A DNA stretch of 64,000 nucleotides, taken from the NCBI RefSeq assembly GCF_000702905.1, contig NZ_JNKR01000002.1:124001-188000 (forward strand), given 5' to 3'. The notes beneath the pieces are model-generated. The model saw nothing but the letters and a program-made list of their open reading frames with translations. It was not told the DNA's origin and did not search any database. Shown one piece after another: positions 57,901 to 64,000 of this stretch. Position numbers and translations under genes: made by a program. Position 1 is the stretch's first letter. Every line of letters starts with the position of its first letter. This DNA comes from Mitsuokella jalaludinii DSM 13811. Lineage in GTDB: Bacteria > Bacillota > Negativicutes > Selenomonadales > Selenomonadaceae.

Positions 57901-58467
57901 TTCGTAGTCGATCGTCTCGATCTTCTGGATCTCGTGCGACGTGCGGAAGCCGTCGAAGAAGTTGATGAACGGCACGCGGCCCTTGATGGCGACGAGATGC
58001 GCGACGGCCGAGAGGTCCATGACCTCCTGGACGCTCGCCTCGGCGAGCATGGCGCAGCCCGTCTGGCGTGCGGCCATGACATCCTGGTGGTCGCCGAAGA
58101 TGTTCAGGGAGTTGGCAGCGAGTGCGCGCGCGGAGACGTGGAAGACGCCCGGCAGCAACTCGCCGGCTACCTTGTAGAGATTCGGGATCATCAGCAAGAA
58201 GCCCTGGGAAGCCGTGTACGTCGTCGTCAGTGCACCGGCCTGCAGCGAGCCGTGCACAGCGCCGGCAGCGCCGGCCTCGGACTGCAGCTCGATGACCTTG
58301 ACCTTCTGGCCGAAGAGATTCTTCGCTCCCTTGGCAGCCATTTCATCTACATGCTCAGCCATCGGCGAGGACGGCGTGATCGGGTAGATCGCCGCGACGT
58401 CGGTGAAAGCATAGGAGATGTAGGCGGCAGCTGTGTTGCCGTCCATGGTTTTCATCTTTTTGCTCAT
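54943..58467 (-). CDS. nifJ: Pyruvate:ferredoxin (flavodoxin) oxidoreductase
   Basis: A 1,174-aa single-chain PFOR oxidising pyruvate to acetyl-CoA with ferredoxin as acceptor. Domain order: pyrimidine-binding ([40 protein letters not shown]), transketolase-like middle ([20 protein letters not shown]), gamma-type domain ([40 protein letters not shown]). Two 4Fe-4S motifs ([24 protein letters not shown]) follow, then the TPP-binding end ([40 protein letters not shown]). The start at 58467 ([10 protein letters not shown]) has AGGGGAG. Monocistronic; a central enzyme of anaerobic metabolism. Confidence 0.97.
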   Translation of the reverse strand: [1174 protein letters not shown]

Positions 58468-58674
58468 GTGTTTTGTTACTCCCCTCTGATATTGGATTTG
58501 ACAGATGGGGCCTGTCCCCCATCGCATAGTCAGGAATAAATAGAAAAACCTGATGGCAAGATTGAAGTGCCATCAGATTTCATTATACGTGCTATGCAAA
58601 AAAATGTAAAGATATATTCCTCACACCCACTTCCCTGCCGTCATCTGTACAGGCAGACTGCACACCAGGCGGGA

Positions 58675-60063
58675 TCAGGCCTCGCCCTGCTTGTTCTCGC
58701 GGCTGTGGCGGTAGCCGTAGAGGAAGTAGACGAGGATGCCGAGGGCGCTCCAGATCCAGAAGCGCTCCCAGGTCATCGAGGAGAGGTTGTACATGATGTA
58801 GCCGCAGCTCACGATGGCCAGCGTGCCGACGACGTAGATGGCCGGGCAGCGGAACGGGCGCGCAAGGTCCGGGTACTTCTTGCGCATGATCATGACGCCG
58901 ACGGACGAGACGATGAAGGCAAAGAGCGTGCCGACGCTGCACATCTCGGCGATGACGTTGATCGGCGTGAAACCGCTGATGACAGCGACGGCGAGGCCGA
59001 CGATGATCGTGATGCGGTGCGGCGTCGCGAAGTGCGGGTGGACCTTGCAGATGGACTGCGGGATGAGGCCGTCGCGGCTCATGGCGAAGAAGGCGCGCGT
59101 CTGCGCGTACATCATGACGAGCAGCACCGTCGTGAGGCCCGCGATGGCGCCCGTGCCGACGAGCGCGGAGCCGAAGCGGTAGCCGAGCTGGCGCAGCACG
59201 AAAGCGACCGGCTCGGCGTTGTCGAGCTCGGTATAGGGCACATTGCCCGTCATGACGGCCGTCACGGCGATGTAGAGCACCGTGCATATGAGCAGCGACG
59301 CGATGATGCCCGTCGGCATGTCGTGCGCCGGGTTCTTCGTCTCCTCTGCCGCCGTCGCGATGGAGTCGACGCCGAGGTAGGCAAAGACGATGACAGCGGC
59401 GCCTGCCGAGACGCCGGAGAAGCCGAACGGCATGAAGGGCTCCCAGTTCGTCGGGTCGACGGACGGCGCGGCGAGGAACAAGAACAGGAAGATGGCGGCG
59501 AGCTTGACGCCGACGAGCACTTTGTTGACCGTGACGCTCTCGCGCACGCCGCGCACGAGCAGGAAGGTCAGGAAGAGCGTGATCAGCACGGCCGGCAGGT
59601 TGACGATGCCGCCGTCGGCCGGCACGCTCGTCCAGGCGGCCGGCAGCTCGATGCCGGCGGTCTTGAGGAGGCCGACGACGTAGGCGGACCAGCCGCCCGC
59701 GACGGCACTGGCGCCGACAGAGTACTCGAGCACGAGGTTCCAGCCGACGAGCCAGGCGAAGAACTCGCCGACGGAGGTGTAGGCGTAGGCGTAGGCGCTG
59801 CCGGCGACGGGCACCATGCTGGCGAGCTCGGAGTACGCCATGCTGACGAAGCCGCAGGCAATGCTGGCGAGTAGGAAGGACAGCATAAGCGCCGGGCCGG
59901 CGTACTTGGCGGCAGCGACGCCGGTCAGGACGAAGATGCCAGTGCCGACGATGACGCCGATGCCGAGCAAGGTGACGTCAAGGGAGCCCATGGCGCGCTT
60001 GAGGTGGGACTGGTGGGCATCGGCCTTGTACTCGGCGATGCTCTTGGTCCGGAAGATATTCAC
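58675..60063 (-). CDS. APC-family amino acid permease
   Basis: A 462-aa membrane protein with twelve to thirteen hydrophobic segments. Family marks: LKRAMGSLDVTLLGIGVIVG, TGIFVLTGVAAAKYAGPALM, FAYLGVDSIATAAEETKNPA and the end domain MIMRKKYPDLARPFRCPAIY. It resembles the YfnA/cationic amino acid transporter branch. A GTG start at 60063 is chosen since AAGGAG lies upstream at normal spacing; ATGs further up have none. Substrate not visible. Confidence 0.88.
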   Translation of the reverse strand: MNIFRTKSIAEYKADAHQSHLKRAMGSLDVTLLGIGVIVGTGIFVLTGVAAAKYAGPALMLSFLLASIACGFVSMAYSELASMVPVAGSAYAYAYTSVGEFFAWLVGWNLVLEYSVGASAVAGGWSAYVVGLLKTAGIELPAAWTSVPADGGIVNLPAVLITLFLTFLLVRGVRESVTVNKVLVGVKLAAIFLFLFLAAPSVDPTNWEPFMPFGFSGVSAGAAVIVFAYLGVDSIATAAEETKNPAHDMPTGIIASLLICTVLYIAVTAVMTGNVPYTELDNAEPVAFVLRQLGYRFGSALVGTGAIAGLTTVLLVMMYAQTRAFFAMSRDGLIPQSICKVHPHFATPHRITIIVGLAVAVISGFTPINVIAEMCSVGTLFAFIVSSVGVMIMRKKYPDLARPFRCPAIYVVGTLAIVSCGYIMYNLSSMTWERFWIWSALGILVYFLYGYRHSRENKQGEA

Positions 60064-60130
60064 GATACAACAACTCCTTCTATTGGGCATTACAGGTATA
60101 CATTTTATCATCAATGATGGATTAGGGCAA

Positions 60131-60161
60131 CAAAAAAGACCAGCCCGCTTGGACTGGTCTC
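60131..60161 (-). terminator. Terminator of tRNA-Pro
   Basis: GACCAG/CTGGTC stem extended by CC-GG pairs, then TTTTTTG on the minus strand, about 15 bases after the tRNA. Confidence 0.82.
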
Positions 60162-60176
60162 TGCTCTCTTGTAAAT

Positions 60177-60254
60177 GGTCGGGATGACAGGATTCGAACC
60201 TGCGGCCTCATCGTCCCGAACGATGCGCGCTACCAAACTGTGCCACATCCCGAC
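60177..60254 (-). tRNA. tRNA-Pro (anticodon CGG)
   Basis: Minus strand cloverleaf: acceptor GTCGGGA/TCCCGAC, D arm GGCACAGTTTGGTAGCGC, anticodon stem CATCG/CGATG with loop TTCGGGA (anticodon CGG), and T arm CAGGTTCGAATCCTG. CCA is not encoded. It has its own promoter and terminator. Confidence 0.95.
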
Positions 60255-60264
60255 AACGTAGATT

Positions 60265-60293
60265 AGTATAGCGTAAATCGCGGGGTTTGGCAA
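60265..60293 (-). promoter_or_regulatory. Promoter of tRNA-Pro
   Basis: Minus strand TTGCCA (60293-60288), 17-base spacer, TATACT (60270-60265), ten bases before the tRNA 5' end. Confidence 0.75.
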
Positions 60294-60322
60294 GGGGGAA
60301 TTTGAAAAAAGTTTTGGTTGCG

Positions 60323-60507
60323 GGGGCGGGGGGACCTGTTTCGGCTTCGTCGCTCCGCTAAATGGCCCTCATTTTGCAGAGTGCATGGAGGCAGGTTCGC
60401 CGCCTGCCGCGGCGGTTTTCATCGACTGCTTTTGCGAGGTGCCGTTTGAGGGCCAGCCCTGCGGGCGGTCACTCCGCTCCTGCAGGCGAAACAGGTCCCC
60501 CCGCCCC
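60323..60507. repeat. Palindromic repeat element F
   Basis: Perfect 21-bp arms (60323-60343 and 60487-60507; core GGGGGGACCTGTTTC). Inside: GGCTTCGTCGCTCCGCTAAA, TGGCCCTCA, core GCCGCCTGCCGCGGCGG, TTTTCATCGACTGC and TGAGGGCCAGCCCTGCGGGC. First of two tandem copies between tRNA-Pro and the RND gene. Confidence 0.85.
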
Positions 60508-60529
60508 TAGCTGCGTCCGTTCGACTTGC

Positions 60530-60702
60530 CGCTCCGCTAAATGGCCCTCATTTTGCGGAGTGCATGGAGGCGGGTTCGCCTCCTGCCGCGGCGGTTTTCA
60601 TCGACTGCCTTTGCGAGGTACCGTTTGAGGGCCAGCCCTGCGGGCGGTCACTCCGCTCCTGCAGGCGGAACAGGTCCCCCCGCCCCTAGCTGCGTCCGTT
60701 TT
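60530..60702. repeat. Palindromic repeat element G, tandem copy of F
   Basis: A near-exact copy of 60351-60523 with a period of 179 bases and only a handful of substitutions. The left arm is missing, so it cannot close on its own; it does keep the right arm ACAGGTCCCCCCGCCCC. Confidence 0.85.
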
Positions 60703-60725
60703 TTCGGTTGGAAGCTAGGCTTGTG

Positions 60726-60757
60726 GTCGGGGACGGACGCTGCGCTGCGTCCCCGAC
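60726..60757. terminator. GC-rich hairpin after the RND gene
   Basis: GTCGGGGACG (60726-60735) pairs perfectly with CGTCCCCGAC (60748-60757). No T-run follows on either strand, so its role as terminator of the minus-strand pump gene is uncertain. Confidence 0.4.
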
Positions 60758-60786
60758 TCGGCTCGTCTTTGATTACCTTCTCTTCC

Positions 60787-63700
60787 CTACTTTACCTGTC
60801 TCGCCTTTTTATGGTTGGCGAAGAACAGGAAGATGATCGGGATGACGATCAGGGTGAAGACGGTGGAGGTCAGGAGGCCGCCGATGATGACCCAGGCCAT
60901 GGAGACGCGGGATTCGGAGCCGGGGGTCATGGCGAGGGCCATGGGTGTCATGCCGACCATCATGGTGATGGTGGTCATGAAGATCGGCTTGAGGCGGACG
61001 CGGCCGGCTTCGATGACAGCTTCCAGCGGGCTCTTGCCCCGATCCATGAGGGTCAGGGTGTAGTCGATGAGCAGGGTGCCGTTCTTGGCGACGATGCCGT
61101 CCATGACGAGGATGCCGATCATGGAGAAGAGATTGAGGGTGTTGTGCGTGAGGAAGAGCATGAGGATGGAGCCGATGAGGCCGAGCGGCAGGGAGAACAT
61201 GCGGATGAAGGGGGTGATGGTGGATTCGTAGAGGACGGCGAGCAGCATGTAGATGAGGATAAGGGCGAGGAAGAGCGCTGAGAGCAGCTCGCTGAAGGTC
61301 TCGTCCATGCGGGTGGCCTGTCCTTTGAACTGGTAGGTGACGTTATCGCCGAGGTCGGCTTTGGCGAAGGCTTTCTTGACATCGCGGGTGACATCGCCCA
61401 TGGGGCGGCCGCTGAGGTTGGCGCCGATGGCGACGGAGCGCTGCTTGTTGACGCGGCGGATGGTGACGGGTCCCCTGCCGTTCTGGATGGCGGCGACGTC
61501 GCCGAGGTAGATGAGCTTGCCGGAGGCGGAAAGCGGCACGCGGGCGATGTCGGAGGCCTTGTAGCTGTCGGCATCCTTGAAGCGGACTTTGATCGCGGTG
61601 TCCTGGCCGCCGTTCCTGGGGTCGCTCTTGAGCTCGCCGGCAGAGAGGCCAGAGATGGCGCTCGCAAAGGCTGTGTCGACGTCCTGCAGGGAGGTGCCGT
61701 AGGCCTTGAGCTTCTCGCGGTCGACGGTCAGGCGCAGTTCTGGCATGCCCTCGACATAGGAGGAGTTGACGTCCGTCACGCCGTCGATGGCGCGCAGGGT
61801 GTCCATGGCTTTCTCGGCGGCCGCGTCAAGCGCCGCACCGTCGTTGCTGCGCAGCTCGACCTGCAGGGCGCCGCCGCCGTTCTTCGCTCCCCCGCCGCCC
61901 GCGATGCCGGCGACATTCGTCTGTGTCTCGGCGACGCGCACGTCGGCCGTCTTGATGCCGGCGGCGAACGCGCGCACATCGTTGGCGACCTGCCAGACGG
62001 TGCGGCTGCGCTCACGGCGGTCCACGAGCTGGACCTTGATGCGGCCTTCATAGGCCGTGCTGCCGCCCGCCTGCGTCATGTAGTACTTGACTTCAGGGAT
62101 CTCGGCGAGCCTGCCCTCGATGCGCTCGGCGACGCGGTTCGTCTCGGCCGACGAAGAGCCGACGGACGCCTGGATGTTGACGGTGAAGCTCGACTCATCC
62201 GTCTGCGGCATGTACTCCATGCCGACGAGGCCGAGCGGCACCAGGGCGACGACAGCAGCAAAGACGGCCAGGATGGAAAGGAGCAGCTTTTTCGTATGGC
62301 GCAGGCTCCAATTGAGCACCTCGACGTAGAGGCGCTCGGCCCGCGCCTCCACGCGGTCCATGAAGGCAAAGGCGCGGTTCTTCGCGGGGTGGTAGCCCTT
62401 GCGGAAGAAGCGCGAGGCGAGCATCGGCGTCAGGGTGAAGGAAACGAAGAGCGAGAAGGCGCCGGCGAAGACGATCGTCAAGCCGAACTGGCGGAAGTAC
62501 TGGCCCGTCATGCCCTGCATGAAGGCGATCGGCATGAAGACGGCGGCGTCGCAGAGCGTGATGGCGATGGCCGCCATGCCTATCTCCGTCCGCCCCTTCT
62601 CGGCCGCCGTATCGGGCGCCTCTCCGAGCTTCAGGTGGCGCACGATGTTCTCGAGCACGACAATCGAGTCGTCGACGAGGATGCCGACACAGAGTGTCAT
62701 GCCCATCAGCGACATCATGTTGAAGGTGAAGCCCGCGAGGTACATGACGAAGAACGTCGCGATGAGCGAGGTCGGAATCGCGATCATGACAGCTGCCGTC
62801 GAGCGCCAGCCGCGCAGGAAGAAGAAGAGCACAAGGCCCGTCGTGATGAGCCCTTCTATGAGCGTGTTCATCGTGCTGTGCAGCGAGTCGCGGACGTAGT
62901 CGGCGTCATTCGAGACGACGACGAACTGGTAATCGGGATACGTCTTGCGCAGCTTCTCGACGCTCTTCATGATGTTGGCCGCCGTCTCGACGACGTTGGC
63001 GTCGCTGTTCTTGTAGATGAGGACATTGATGGCATCCTCGCCGTTGAGCCGGCCGTAGCGCTCCGTGCGGGCCTCGCGCTCGCGGACAGTCGCGACGGCC
63101 GTCAGCGGGATCATCTTGCCCGCCGTGTTCTCCACCTGCACCTTCTCGATATCGCTGGGCTTCTGGAACTGCGCGACGACGCGCACGTCCGACTTCGTCG
63201 TCTCCGTGTAGACAGAGCCCGACGGCACGAGCTGGTTCTCATCCTTGATGGCCGCGGCGATCTTGGCGAGCGTCAGCTTGTAGGCCGCCATTTTCTCGCG
63301 GTCGACATCGATGGCGACTTCCCTGTCGCGGCCGCCGTGCAGCTCGACCTCCGAGACGCCGCCCGCCTGCTGGATGACCTCCGAGAAGACGTTGTCCGTC
63401 TCCGTGTAGGTGTCGGCTAGGCTGTGATTCGAGAGCACGGCGAGCTCCACGATTGGCTTCGCGTTCATGTCGCGCTTGATGACGACGGGCGAGTCGGCCT
63501 CGTCGGGCAGCTTGTTGGCGATGGCCTCGACCTTCTTGCTCGCGTCGATGGCCGCCGTGTCGGCATTCGCCGCGAAGTCGAGCTCGAGCGTCACGCGCGC
63601 CCGCTCATAGCTCGCCGTCGAGGTGATCTTCTTGACACCCGACACCGAGGACAGCGCGTCCTCGACCGGCTTGACGACCTCCTGCTCCACCGACTCCGCG

Positions 63701-63864
63701 CTCGCGCCCGGGTACTTGACCGATACCGTCACGTACGGCGTGTTGAGCGCCGGCAGGAGCTCTACGCCGATGCGGTAATAGCTGTAGAGGCCGAGCACGA
63801 CAAAGAAGGCGACGATCATCGAGATGCCGACCGGCCGCTTGATGGAAAGGCGTGTCATGTTCAT
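60787..63864 (-). CDS. RND multidrug efflux transporter (AcrB/HAE1-like)
   Basis: A 1,025-aa inner-membrane pump. N-terminal SIKRPVGISMIVAFFVVLGL and YVTVSVKYPGASAESVEQEV; porter domains; FMYLA-type helices MSLMGMTLCVGILVDDSIVV and LENIVRHLKLG with the proton-relay aspartates (VDDSIV). The second half has RMFSLPLGLIGSILMLFLTH, FSMIGILVMDGIVAKNGTLL and an end in short basic residues. It uses proton flow to export drugs or lipophilic compounds through an adaptor and an outer membrane channel. Its ATG overlaps the stop of the adaptor gene (ATGA). Substrates unknown. Confidence 0.95.
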   Translation of the reverse strand: MNMTRLSIKRPVGISMIVAFFVVLGLYSYYRIGVELLPALNTPYVTVSVKYPGASAESVEQEVVKPVEDALSSVSGVKKITSTASYERARVTLELDFAANADTAAIDASKKVEAIANKLPDEADSPVVIKRDMNAKPIVELAVLSNHSLADTYTETDNVFSEVIQQAGGVSEVELHGGRDREVAIDVDREKMAAYKLTLAKIAAAIKDENQLVPSGSVYTETTKSDVRVVAQFQKPSDIEKVQVENTAGKMIPLTAVATVREREARTERYGRLNGEDAINVLIYKNSDANVVETAANIMKSVEKLRKTYPDYQFVVVSNDADYVRDSLHSTMNTLIEGLITTGLVLFFFLRGWRSTAAVMIAIPTSLIATFFVMYLAGFTFNMMSLMGMTLCVGILVDDSIVVLENIVRHLKLGEAPDTAAEKGRTEIGMAAIAITLCDAAVFMPIAFMQGMTGQYFRQFGLTIVFAGAFSLFVSFTLTPMLASRFFRKGYHPAKNRAFAFMDRVEARAERLYVEVLNWSLRHTKKLLLSILAVFAAVVALVPLGLVGMEYMPQTDESSFTVNIQASVGSSSAETNRVAERIEGRLAEIPEVKYYMTQAGGSTAYEGRIKVQLVDRRERSRTVWQVANDVRAFAAGIKTADVRVAETQTNVAGIAGGGGAKNGGGALQVELRSNDGAALDAAAEKAMDTLRAIDGVTDVNSSYVEGMPELRLTVDREKLKAYGTSLQDVDTAFASAISGLSAGELKSDPRNGGQDTAIKVRFKDADSYKASDIARVPLSASGKLIYLGDVAAIQNGRGPVTIRRVNKQRSVAIGANLSGRPMGDVTRDVKKAFAKADLGDNVTYQFKGQATRMDETFSELLSALFLALILIYMLLAVLYESTITPFIRMFSLPLGLIGSILMLFLTHNTLNLFSMIGILVMDGIVAKNGTLLIDYTLTLMDRGKSPLEAVIEAGRVRLKPIFMTTITMMVGMTPMALAMTPGSESRVSMAWVIIGGLLTSTVFTLIVIPIIFLFFANHKKARQVK

Positions 63865-64000
63865 GATGCACTCGCCTCGTCATCGCTGCTGTCCTCGCCC
63901 TCATACGGCTCCATCTCGACCTTCTTGCCGTCCTGCAGCTTGTCCTGATTCGTCACGACGACCGTATCGCCTGGTTCAAGGCCATCGAGGATCTCGACCT
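63861..64000 (-). CDS. RND periplasmic adaptor (MFP) subunit, C-terminal end
   Basis: Only the last 45 codons are in the window: VEILDGLEPGDTVVVTNQDK, LQDGKKVEMEPYEGEDSSDD and a short Ser/Ala end. The GL.PGD.VV....KL.DG..V pattern is typical of the membrane-proximal domain of HlyD/AcrA-type adaptors. Translationally coupled to the RND pump. Confidence 0.85.
   Translation of the reverse strand, partial: VEILDGLEPGDTVVVTNQDKLQDGKKVEMEPYEGEDSSDDEASAS

Noticed and set aside
1-64000. CRISPR array, prophage or insertion sequence
   Set aside because: No regularly spaced short direct repeats, no phage structural genes and no intact transposase were seen; the repeats found are palindromic or within the adhesin.

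Overview
The window is a high-GC chromosome segment from a diderm Firmicute of the class Negativicutes, most likely a Selenomonas or Mitsuokella relative. Firmicute-type operon layouts (ylxM-ffh-rpsP-khpA-ylqD-rimM-trmD; remA-like-gmk-rpoZ-coaBC; an RqcH/NFACT gene) occur beside outer-membrane traits: a giant trimeric autotransporter with a C-terminal SLH domain, an RND pump, an AsmA-like periplasmic protein and a lipid glycosylation operon. Anaerobic metabolism is shown by pyruvate:ferredoxin oxidoreductase and siroheme reductases. The species is an inference.

Layout. 1-1.2 kb: a headless YadA-anchor remnant, a candidate type I toxin-antitoxin locus, and a nuclease/transposase remnant. 1.2-3.85 kb: a small unknown gene and amtB-glnK with a long hairpin-rich leader. 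3.9-12 kb: a sulfur block. It holds a TusA-like protein, an AsrC-like siroheme protein, a JAMM protease, a ThiF-type E1 and a ubiquitin-like sulfur carrier (Hcy-like set), the TPP-riboswitch thiazole operon thiSGH-tenI, and a larger siroheme sulfite/nitrite reductase. Two of these promoters carry the same CRP/FNR-type palindrome. 12-15.6 kb: an Rrf2 regulator heading a glycosyltransferase operon (GT39, GT2, GtrA). 15.7-32.2 kb: housekeeping genes, a MFS transporter, a LysR regulator, a free-standing structured RNA, CrcB, a secreted GH84 enzyme, an AsmA-like protein and an EamA transporter. 32.3-38.8 kb: a six-gene polyamine operon with two routes to spermidine. 38.9-43 kb: the SRP/ribosome-maturation operon. 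43-53 kb: a 3,284-residue trimeric autotransporter. 53.4-64 kb: cyclopropane fatty acid synthase, PFOR, an amino acid permease, tRNA-Pro(CGG), and an RND pump with the end of its adaptor.

How it fits together. The sulfur block would reduce sulfite to sulfide, load it as a thiocarboxylate on a small carrier protein, and supply it for methionine/cysteine and thiazole synthesis. Both sulfur carriers end in residues beyond the terminal diglycine, which makes the JAMM protease a likely maturation enzyme. The polyamine operon may matter for the envelope, because related Selenomonas attach diamines to peptidoglycan where SLH domains bind, and the giant adhesin carries such a domain.

A family of about 170-200 bp palindromic repeats sits in intergenic gaps at 5.1, 17.2-17.7, 54.6 and 60.3-60.7 kb. 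Its terminal arms differ between copies, yet each pair stays self-complementary.
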